Shown: positions 1 to 6,579 of the stretch, one piece after another
Numbering within the stretch: the first letter of the stretch is position 1
Layout: each line of letters starts with the position of its first letter
Source: CAZGTQ01 sp964528575
GTDB lineage: Bacteria > Planctomycetota > UBA1135 > GCA-002686595
Length of the DNA stretch: 27,810 nt
Assembly: GCA_964528575.1 (NCBI GenBank)
Contig: CAZGTQ010000229.1
Span: 1 to 27,810 of the forward strand
Direction of reading: 5' to 3'
Position numbers and translations under genes: made by a program
The notes under the pieces: generated by a model
What the model was told of the DNA's origin: nothing
The model's database searches: none
Seen by the model: only the letters and a program-made list of their open reading frames with translations

Positions 1-2831
1 ACCGCCGGGTGCGTGCGCAGCGCCGCCTCGAGCTCGCCGAGCTCGATGCGGAAGCCGCGCACCTTGACCTGGTCGTCGGTGCGGCCCTGGCACTCGAGCG
101 TCCCGTCGGCGAGCCAGCGCGCGCGGTCGCCGGTCCGGTACGCGCGCGCGCTCTGCTGGTAGGGGCGCTCGTCGGGGCGCTCGTCCGGGCGCTCGTCCTC
201 GAGCTCGCCCGCGGCGACGAAGCGCTCCGCGGTGAGCTCCGGCCGCCCGTGGTAGCCGAGCGCGAGCCCGTCGCCCGCGATCCACAGCTCGCCCGGCGCC
301 CCGATCGGGAGCGGCCGGCCGCGCGAGTCGACGACGTGCGCGCGCGTGTTCGCGATCGGCCGGCCGATCGGCACGAGCGTCGCGCTCTCGGCGGCGCGCA
401 CGCGGTGCACGCACGACCAGATCGTCGTCTCGGTCGGCCCGTACAGGTTCCACAGCTCCGCGCCCGCGGCGCAGAGCTCGCGCGCGAGGTCGCGCGGCAG
501 CGGCTCGCCGCCCGCGAAGACGCGCAGCCGGCCGTCGCCGCTCCAGCCCGCGAGCCGCAGCATGCGCCACGTCGACGGCGTCGCCTGCATGACGGTGACG
601 CCCTCGCTCTCGAGCAGCGCGCGCAGCCGGTCGCCGTCGCGCGCCTCGTCCGCCGTCGCGAGGAGTACGGTGCCGCCGGCGAGCAGCGGGCCGTACAGCT
701 CGAGCCCGGCGATGTCGAACGACAGCGTCGTGACGGCGAGCAGCACGTCGCGCTCGGACAGGCCCGGCTCGCGCAGCATCGAGCCGAGAAAGCCGGTGAG
801 CGCGCGGTGGGGGACGGCGACGCCCTTGGGGCGGCCCGTCGAGCCCGAGGTGTAGATCACGTAGGCGGCGCGCTCGACGTCGTCGGCGACGGGCACGGGC
901 GCAGCGCTCGGCGGCGGCTCGTCGGTGCGCACGATCGCGGCGTCCGGCGCGAGCTCGCGCGCGCGCGCCGCGTGCTCGGCGTGCGTCGCGATGGCGACGA
1001 GGCCCGCGTCGCTCGCCATGAAGCGCAGGCGCTCGTCGGGGAAGTCGGGGTCGAGCGGGACGTACGCGGCGCCGGCGGCGTGCGTGCCGAGGAGCACGGC
1101 GAGCAGTGCGGGCGTGCGGTCGTGGAGCACGCCGACGAGGTCGCCGGGCGCGACGCCGGCGCTCTGTAGACGCGCGGCGACCGCGCGCGTCTCGGCGGCG
1201 AGCTGTGCGTACGTCAGCGCGCTGCCGGCGCTCGATCGGACGGCGACCGCGTCTGTTCGCCGCGCGCACGCGGCGAACAGGGCGGTGTGCAGGCAGCGCG
1301 GGTCGCGCGGCGCGCTCGGCCCCGCGCTCCACGCGCGCAAGAGGCGCTTCTCATCGGCGGGCAGCAGCTCGAGCTCGCTCACGAGCCGGCCCGGGTTCGC
1401 GACGATCGACTCGAGCAGCGTCGCGATCTCGGCGAGCCAGCGGCGCATCGTCGCGGCGTCGAACAGGTGCGCGTCGTGCTCGAGCTCGAGGCGCAGCACG
1501 CCCTCGCGCACGAGCACGTACAGCGTGAGGTCGACGAGCGTGCCGGACTGCGCCGCGGTGAAGCGCATGTCGACACCCGGCAGGCGGCGCTCGAAGCCGA
1601 TGTAGTCGACGTAGTTGAACATCACCTGGAACAGCGGGTTGCGGTCCAGGTGGCGCTCGGGCTGCAGCGCGTCGATGACGCGCTCGAACGGGACGTCCTG
1701 GTGCGCGCTCGCGCCGAGGCTCGTCGCGCGCACGCGCGCGAGCAGCTCGCGGAACGTCGGATCGCCGGAGACGTCGTTGCGCAGCACCAGACTGTTCGAG
1801 AACGGGCCGAAGACGCCCTGGAGCTCCTCCTTGCGGCGCGCGGCGACGGGCGTGCCGAGCACGATCTCGTCCTGGCACGCGAGACGGTGCAGGAACGCGA
1901 CGAAGGCAGCGAGCAGCGTCATGAACGGCGTCGCGCCCTCGGCGCGCGCGAGCGTGCGCAGCTCCGCGGAGAGCGCGGGCGAGAGGTCGCGCGCTTCGCG
2001 GCCGCCGCGCGTCGCGAAGTGCTCGGTGCGCGCGCGGTCGGTCGGCAGCTCGAGGGGGACGAGGCCGCGCAGGCGCTCCTTCCAGTACGCGAGGTCGTGC
2101 TCGGGGCCGCTGCCCGCGAGCCAGCGCCGCTGCCACGCCGCGAAGTCCTTGTACTGCACGCGCAGCGGCGGCAGCTCGATCGGTTCGCCGCGCACCGCGA
2201 GGGCGTACGCGCGCACGATCTCGCCGGCGAAGACCTGCATCGACAGTCCGTCGGCGACGATGTGGTGCACGCTGCACGCGACGTCGTGATCGCGCTCGCC
2301 GAGCCGCATCACGCGGAAGCGGAACAGCGGCCCGCGCTCGAGGTCGAACGGCGCGAGCATCGTCTCGTCGACGATGCGCATGCGCTCGGCGTCGCGCTCC
2401 GCCGCGCTCGGTCCGCGCAGGTCGAGCGGCTCGTCCGGGAGCACGAGCGGCGGCCCGACGACCTGCACCGGGCGGCCGTCGACGAGCGCGAACGTCGTGC
2501 GCAGCGCTTCGTGGCGCGCGAGCAGCGCGTCGATCGCGCGCTTGAACGCTGGGTAGTCGAGCTCGCCGCTCAGCCGGTTCGTGACGCCGATGCAGTGCGC
2601 CGGATTGCCCGGCTCGAGCTGCTCGAGCAGCCAGAACCGCATCTGCGCGGCGGACACCTCGAACGGACCGGAATCCGGCGCTAGCGGCTCGAGTGGCGCG
2701 AGCGCGCCGTCGGCCGTGCGCGCGCCGTCCGCCTGCGCGGCCCGGTCGCGCAGCATCCGCTCGTACAGCTTGCGCTTGGCCGGCGAGAGCTTCGCGAGCC
2801 GTTCTTCGAGCTCGTCGGGCCGCTCAGCCAT
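1..2831 (-). CDS. Nonribosomal peptide synthetase, C-A module, partial at its 3' end
   Basis: Large modular synthetase running off the left edge; about 943 residues are visible. After a short N-terminal helical segment rich in Arg and Lys, a condensation domain spans residues ~55-480, with the HHxxxDG motif at 189-195 (second His 190 is the expected catalytic base). An adenylation domain starts near residue 490 and shows the ATP-binding motif YTSGSTGRPKG (~655), FDIAGLE, and the LYGPTETT motif; the last readable part is the RTDDQVKVRGFRIE region (A8), so the rest of the A domain, the carrier domain and everything after are outside the window. The nine readable specificity positions give D-I-L-Q-F-G-L-I-W, close to the published glycine code DILQLGLIWK, so glycine is predicted. 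Starting with a C domain implies that an upstream acyl or peptidyl carrier supplies the donor. The ATG at 2831 is the first start and its sequence is duplicated at 6392. Confidence 0.95.
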   Translation of the reverse strand, partial: MAERPDELEERLAKLSPAKRKLYERMLRDRAAQADGARTADGALAPLEPLAPDSGPFEVSAAQMRFWLLEQLEPGNPAHCIGVTNRLSGELDYPAFKRAIDALLARHEALRTTFALVDGRPVQVVGPPLVLPDEPLDLRGPSAAERDAERMRIVDETMLAPFDLERGPLFRFRVMRLGERDHDVACSVHHIVADGLSMQVFAGEIVRAYALAVRGEPIELPPLRVQYKDFAAWQRRWLAGSGPEHDLAYWKERLRGLVPLELPTDRARTEHFATRGGREARDLSPALSAELRTLARAEGATPFMTLLAAFVAFLHRLACQDEIVLGTPVAARRKEELQGVFGPFSNSLVLRNDVSGDPTFRELLARVRATSLGASAHQDVPFERVIDALQPERHLDRNPLFQVMFNYVDYIGFERRLPGVDMRFTAAQSGTLVDLTLYVLVREGVLRLELEHDAHLFDAATMRRWLAEIATLLESIVANPGRLVSELELLPADEKRLLRAWSAGPSAPRDPRCLHTALFAACARRTDAVAVRSSAGSALTYAQLAAETRAVAARLQSAGVAPGDLVGVLHDRTPALLAVLLGTHAAGAAYVPLDPDFPDERLRFMASDAGLVAIATHAEHAARARELAPDAAIVRTDEPPPSAAPVPVADDVERAAYVIYTSGSTGRPKGVAVPHRALTGFLGSMLREPGLSERDVLLAVTTLSFDIAGLELYGPLLAGGTVLLATADEARDGDRLRALLESEGVTVMQATPSTWRMLRLAGWSGDGRLRVFAGGEPLPRDLARELCAAGAELWNLYGPTETTIWSCVHRVRAAESATLVPIGRPIANTRAHVVDSRGRPLPIGAPGELWIAGDGLALGYHGRPELTAERFVAAGELEDERPDERPDERPYQQSARAYRTGDRARWLADGTLECQGRTDDQVKVRGFRIELGELEAALRTHPA

Positions 2832-2995
2832 GCCGTCCGGCCGGCGCGCGGCGGCGCCCGGCGTGCGCGGTCTCCCGGCGGGCGACGCCTGACGGCGCCG
2901 CGCGCGGGCGCAGCGCCGAGCCGCCGGAGAGCCTTCGCGATCGCAGCCGAGGAGCCATCGACGACAAGGCTAGCGGCTGGCGCGACGGGTGGCGA
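2685..2995. repeat. Direct repeat, copy A (NRPS 5' end plus upstream region)
   Basis: This ~311-bp stretch recurs at 6246-6556 with a constant offset of 3561 bp and no gaps. I count about 8 mismatches in the first ~285 bp, then several more near 2975-2995 before similarity is lost. It covers the first 49 codons of the NRPS and ~164 bp upstream of its start codon, so it probably includes the NRPS promoter. Confidence 0.93.
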
Positions 2996-3209
2996 CCAGG
3001 GACCCGGCGCCGGGTCGGAGCGCCATTGGGGCCAGCGCCGATGCGGGCGCTGATGACGCTCGAGGCGGCCAGCCGATCTTCGAGCGCCCGTTCCGCGGCT
3101 GGGCGGGACGCATTCGGACGTATTTCGCTTAGGCTAGCAGGCGTTCATGAAACGGCACCGCTCCTGCTCGCTACAGGGAAGGGTGCTGTCGAAGAGAGAG
3201 GAGCGAGTC
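2832..3209. other. Intergenic region between divergent NRPS and sigma factor genes
   Basis: A 378-bp gap between two divergently transcribed genes. The first ~164 bp belongs to direct repeat copy A; the remaining ~214 bp (2996-3209) is unique and shows no gene-like frame. It should hold promoters for both directions, but I see no convincing -35/-10 pair. The only clear signal is the purine-rich ribosome-binding site at 3194-3203 in front of the sigma factor gene. Confidence 0.5.
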
Positions 3210-4343
3210 GTGGGCAAGACGAAACCACGGGCGACGCGCGCGCCGCACGGAGGTGAGGTGCGTGCCGTGCCGGAATCGCGCCCGCTCGACGCTGCGCCGT
3301 CGGTCAGGGCGGCGAACCGCTGCGCGCGACGCAGCGGCCTCGTCCGAATGTGGAAGTGGGGAAATGGCGCGCTGCTGCACTACTACTTCTTCGACCGAGA
3401 GAACGACGGTCCGCAGGGCGCCTGGGTGGGCCCGATGGAGCAACGCGAGGTCGTGCGCAGGGCTTTCCAAACGTGCGGTGACTGCGCGTGCCGGCTGGGG
3501 TTGACGCTGGTCGAGGTCGACGATCGCGAGGACGCGGAGATTCGCATCGGCTTCGACTCGAGCGATGGCTCCTGGACCCATGTCGCCCGCGATGCGATCG
3601 AGTTCGTAGCGGACCCGAACGAGCGCACACTCAACTTCGGCTGCGATCTGACGACACAGAAGGGCTGGGACACGGCACTGCAGACGATCGGTCGCACGCT
3701 CGGACTGCCGCTCGTGCACGAAGGGAGCATCGAGCGAAAGACGTGGGGTCGGATCAGGGAGCATGCGCTACGAAGTGCCGCACGATATGGCAGTCGCTAC
3801 CGCTGGGATGGAGACGCCCGCGAAGATGTAGCCCAGGAGGCACTGTTGCGACTGTGGATCGCGGTGCGGGCGGGAAATCGGATCAAGGCGCCTCGCGCGT
3901 GGGTCGAACGAGTCGTGCGATACATCGCCTTGGACGCCGCGCGCGGACGTCGTCGTGCTCCGGGTCCGGCTCCAGGTCTCCGGCAGGACGAGCGCTCCAT
4001 CGAGGAGATCGGGTGCGTTTCGGCGCGGGATCCGGATACCGCCGTCGTCCTCAGCGATCTGTGGACCTCGGCGCCGACGCTCTTCGCCCGTCTCCCGCCG
4101 CCGTGCCGCGAGATCGTTACGTTGCAGTACCTGCGCGGTTGGAGTCGCAGGGAGATCGTCTCTTGGCTCCTGGACTGGCGCGACGTGGGCGAGGACGAAG
4201 CGCGTCGCATGATCAAGCGTTCCCACGCCCTGCTGAGGTGTCTCGGGAGGTCTCGAGATCCCGTCTCGCTATGGCCGACCGGGTGGAATCGGAAGAAGAA
4301 TCGCTGGCTGACTACCCCCCCCCCGCCGCTCGCGCGACGATAA
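3210..4343 (+). CDS. Sigma-70 (ECF-like) factor fused to a degenerate zinc-metallopeptidase-like domain
   Basis: Predicted 377-residue cytoplasmic protein with two halves. Residues ~47-170 resemble secreted M10/M12-type metallopeptidases: an N-terminal WKWGNGALLHYYF strand, an AxIRIGF..SDGSWTH region, a TLNFG turn, and a helix aligning with the zinc motif HExxHxxGxxH. That helix reads QTIGRTLGLPLVH (158-170), so the three zinc His and the catalytic Glu are replaced by Q158, R162, L168 and T159. No catalysis is expected. Residues ~186-250 look like sigma region 2 (AREDVAQEALLRLW, then AWVERVVRYIALDAARGRRR) and ~290-350 like region 4 (LPPPCREIVTLQYLRGWSRREI). There is no signal peptide. I chose GTG 3210 because GAGAGAGGAG lies 6-7 nt upstream; an in-frame ATG at 3147 has only a weak AGG. 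A C10 run lies near the 3' end. The secreted protein gene 119 bp downstream is the likely partner or target. Role of the peptidase-like half as sensor or scaffold is inference. Confidence 0.85.
   Translation: MGKTKPRATRAPHGGEVRAVPESRPLDAAPSVRAANRCARRSGLVRMWKWGNGALLHYYFFDRENDGPQGAWVGPMEQREVVRRAFQTCGDCACRLGLTLVEVDDREDAEIRIGFDSSDGSWTHVARDAIEFVADPNERTLNFGCDLTTQKGWDTALQTIGRTLGLPLVHEGSIERKTWGRIREHALRSAARYGSRYRWDGDAREDVAQEALLRLWIAVRAGNRIKAPRAWVERVVRYIALDAARGRRRAPGPAPGLRQDERSIEEIGCVSARDPDTAVVLSDLWTSAPTLFARLPPPCREIVTLQYLRGWSRREIVSWLLDWRDVGEDEARRMIKRSHALLRCLGRSRDPVSLWPTGWNRKKNRWLTTPPPPLARR
4315..4324 (+). repeat. Ten-base poly-C run near the 3' end of the sigma factor gene
   Basis: Ten consecutive C residues encode Pro codons six codons before the stop of the sigma gene. 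The frame that begins the secreted protein at 4463 is open upstream through this run, so gaining one base here (or a -1 slip) would join the two coding regions. Confidence 0.95.
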
Positions 4344-4462
4344 GAGGCCCGCTCCCGCCAAGCAGCCACACGGAGCGTGAGCTCGCAGATCCGCAAGCGT
4401 GCCCGCCGCTCGAGACCGCCGACGCACTCGAGCGCTGGGCACCCACCGAAGGAGAGAACCTC

Positions 4463-5875
4463 ATGCACACACTGTGCCCACTGACGCTCGCGGCGGCCGT
4501 CACTTTCGTGACCGTCGCTGGGGCGCAGGAAGCAAGGCTGAACGTCAGGATCCCCGCGAGGGTGGTCGAGCTGCAGCCTTCGCTGGACGTCGACGTGACA
4601 GGGGCCGACATCGACGACCTGCCGCTGACCGTCAAGGTCTACGTGGACAGCGTCGACATCACGTCGCTCGTGTCGATCTCGGTCGCGTTCGAAGACCGGG
4701 AGGACGTTGATTCCGACGGGATCCTGGAGAGCTACGACGGGAGACACCGAGTCTCGTTCGGAAGCTACGACTTGGTCCCTGGTGAGCTGCTGATGGTGGA
4801 AGTCTCGGCATCAGCACCCGAGGGCGCCATCGTGAGGCAGGATGCCTCCCCCGTGACCTCGCACTTGACTGTCAGCGTCGATGATGAGCTCGCGGCGAAC
4901 GACGAAGCGGTCCACGTCGCTGTCTATACCAGCCAACTCGCCGTATCGAGCCAGAGCTTGAGCGTGTACCTCAACGAGGTCGACGTCACTTCGCAAGTGA
5001 GCATCACGGGCCCTGAGCTGGCGTACGAGGACGTCGGCTCTGGTAGTCCGCCTTTCGTCCGCACCAGGGTGCAGCGCTACTGGGTGGACATCTCCGGTCT
5101 CGGCAACGTCAGCGGTTGGATGCGCTTCACCGCGGAGGCCACCAACTCGGCCGCCGAAGCGACGTCGGCCTCCAACACGAGCTCCGTCTCGATCGCCGGT
5201 GGCGAGCCCGATCCTTGCCAGGTGGCGGCGCTGAACGACTTCGCGGACGCGATCGGGGCATCGAAGGACACGTCGGGGAACGTCAGCATCAGCAGCGACG
5301 GTCCCACCGTGAAGGCGGCGGCGGACGCGTTGCAGCAAGCCCTGGAGGAGTGCGAGCTCAACGGCAGCCCGCCTCTCCCACGAAGAGCCGTCACGATCAC
5401 CACGTCCTCCGGCCTCGAGATGAAGATCGCGGTCAAGAAGGACGGCAACGACGCAGAGGCTTCCGGCAAGGAGGATCTCGTCGTGGCCATCGGTGGCGAT
5501 GGTTCGGGGTCAGCAGATGGAGGTGACGCCAAGGCCGATAACACGAAGGCGGGCGGTGCCGCGGTCGCGGTAGGAGGCGATGGCGGCTCTGCCACCAGCA
5601 GCGGTGGCAACGGCGGCAACGGCACCGCCTCTGCGCAACCGCCTGGCTCGGCCCTCGGCGCGGGCGGCAACGGCGGTGTTCCCGGAAACCCCGAGAACGC
5701 CGGCGGCAATGGCGGCAAGGGCGCAGCTTGGGTCCCCAAGGGGGGAAGCGGAGGCCAAAGCCTCGGTAGCCAGGGTGAACCTGGAACGCCCGGAACGCAC
5801 GGCCTGGGCGGTTGGTTCAGCCAGTCGCCCAGCGGTTCCAGCGGCCAGACGCCTGCCCCAGAGCCCAACAGCTAG
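4463..5875 (+). CDS. Secreted glycine-rich protein of unknown function
   Basis: 470 residues. The N-terminus MHTLCPLTLAAAVTFVTVAGA is a signal peptide with likely cleavage after AGA (residue ~21), so the product is exported. Residues ~22-240 are Ser/Thr/Val/Asp-rich and beta-like, with two similar segments around VKVYVDSVDITSLVSISV and LSVYLNEVDVTSQVSITG that suggest a tandem beta-sandwich repeat. Residues ~250-300 are more helical and contain two Cys. From ~345 the chain becomes Gly/Asn/Ala-rich (GGNGGNG and GGSGG type), followed by a short collagen-like GEPGTPGTHG stretch and a Ser/Pro tail. No known enzymatic motif is seen. The start has a good ribosome-binding site (AAGGAGAG, 4449-4456). 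Base composition is less GC-biased than the surrounding operons, as for the preceding sigma gene, suggesting that they moved together. The long palindrome starts at its stop codon. Confidence 0.85.
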   Translation: MHTLCPLTLAAAVTFVTVAGAQEARLNVRIPARVVELQPSLDVDVTGADIDDLPLTVKVYVDSVDITSLVSISVAFEDREDVDSDGILESYDGRHRVSFGSYDLVPGELLMVEVSASAPEGAIVRQDASPVTSHLTVSVDDELAANDEAVHVAVYTSQLAVSSQSLSVYLNEVDVTSQVSITGPELAYEDVGSGSPPFVRTRVQRYWVDISGLGNVSGWMRFTAEATNSAAEATSASNTSSVSIAGGEPDPCQVAALNDFADAIGASKDTSGNVSISSDGPTVKAAADALQQALEECELNGSPPLPRRAVTITTSSGLEMKIAVKKDGNDAEASGKEDLVVAIGGDGSGSADGGDAKADNTKAGGAAVAVGGDGGSATSSGGNGGNGTASAQPPGSALGAGGNGGVPGNPENAGGNGGKGAAWVPKGGSGGQSLGSQGEPGTPGTHGLGGWFSQSPSGSSGQTPAPEPNS

Positions 5876-6081
5876 CGCGGACCATTCATGAGGCTTCACC
5901 GAGATCGCCGTATCTGCTCGCCAGGTCGACCCCACCACGATCGTGACGGTGCTCCCGCCGTGTGCTCGACGACCCGATCAGGGTCGCCTCCGCGCCCGTC
6001 GGTCGCACCGTCACGATCGTGGTGGGGCCGGCCTGGCGGCATCTACGACGATCTCGGCAAAGCCTCATGAATGATCCGGGC
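5875..6081. repeat. ~200-bp imperfect palindrome (long hairpin or MITE-like element)
   Basis: The sequence from 5883 (CATTCATGAGGCTT) matches the reverse complement of the sequence ending at 6073 for ~70 bp per arm, with a few mismatches and one 1-nt bulge. Pairing extends weakly outward to 5875 and 6081, and a small inner hairpin GACCC-GATCA-GGGTC sits exactly at the centre (5971-5985). It begins at the stop codon of the secreted protein gene. It could act as a very stable transcript 3' end, or be a non-autonomous mobile element; no flanking target duplication is obvious. Confidence 0.85.
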
Positions 6082-6116
6082 AGCCAGTCCCAGCATCTCC
6101 CGCCTCTGATTTCGCG

Positions 6117-6144
6117 GGCCCGTGAAGTAGGCGCTTCACGGGCC
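6117..6144. terminator. Hairpin, possible terminator
   Basis: Perfect 11-bp stem GGCCCGTGAAG / CTTCACGGGCC with a 6-nt loop. No T tract follows on either strand, so it may be a factor-dependent terminator or simply a structured remnant. It lies 36 bp beyond the large palindrome. Confidence 0.45.
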
Positions 6145-6203
6145 GCTTCGTTGGCGAACGACCCTCGCGCTCCGACGGGTGCGCCGGTCGGAGGAAACGC
6201 GGG

Positions 6204-6392
6204 TCAGCGCGCAGGATCTGCGGGGAGAAGATCTGCACCGCATCCCGGCTCGAGCGGCGCGAGCGCGTCGTCGGCCGCGCGCGCGCCGTCCGCGTGCGCC
6301 GCCCGGTCGCGCAGCATCCGCTCGTACAGCTTGCGCTTGGCCGGCGAGAGCTTCGCGAGCCGTTCTTCGAGCTCGTCGGGCCGCTCAGCCAT
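6204..6392 (-). pseudogene. Truncated NRPS 5' fragment (duplicated stub)
   Basis: A 62-residue frame whose first 49 codons copy the N-terminus of the NRPS starting at 2831 (MAERPDELEERLAKLSPAKR and onward), with a few substitutions such as Gln to His. After the homology ends at 6246 it runs 13 unrelated codons to a stop. No condensation domain follows. It is a relic of the duplication that brackets the 2996-6245 island. It could still be transcribed, because the upstream region of the NRPS is duplicated too. Confidence 0.85.
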
Positions 6393-6556
6393 GCCGTCCG
6401 GCCGGCGCGCGGCGGTGCCCGGCGTGCGCGGTCTCCCGGCGGGCGACGCCTGACGGCGCCGCGCGCGGGCGCAGCGCCGAGCCGCCGGAGGGCCTTCGCG
6501 ATCGCAGCCCAGGAGCCATCGACGACAAGGCTAGCGGGTGGCGCGATGCGCGGCGA
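6246..6556. repeat. Direct repeat, copy B
   Basis: Second copy of the 2685-2995 sequence in the same orientation, roughly 96% identical over most of its length and without gaps. It ends 24 bp before the start of the plus-strand gene at 6580. This copy therefore may mark the ancestral junction between the NRPS upstream region and the 6580 operon. Confidence 0.93.
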
Positions 6557-6579
6557 GCGCCGACCATGCGGGCCGTCCG

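Larger units (their letters stand above)
6082..6579. other. Intergenic region with hairpin, NRPS stub and repeat copy B
   Basis: About 500 bp without an intact gene. It contains the 6117-6144 hairpin, the truncated NRPS fragment and direct repeat copy B, then 23 bp of unique sequence before the 6580 start. I see no clear promoter for the downstream operon; one probably lies inside repeat copy B. Confidence 0.5.

Noticed and set aside
9..2684. Long plus-strand frames opposite the NRPS
   Set aside because: Low-complexity Arg/Ala translations; the minus strand carries clear C and A domain motifs.
3488..5875. A 795-codon plus-strand frame covering the sigma gene and the secreted protein
   Set aside because: Its first ~325 codons overlap the real sigma frame and read as arginine-rich shadow. 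The supported gene begins at 4463 with a ribosome-binding site and signal peptide.
5886..6070. Two 60-codon frames on opposite strands
   Set aside because: They are the two arms of the palindrome read in each direction, which explains their similarity; no sign of coding.
2996..6245. Insertion sequence or integrase-driven element
   Set aside because: No transposase, integrase or terminal target duplication is visible; only homologous flanking repeats are supported.
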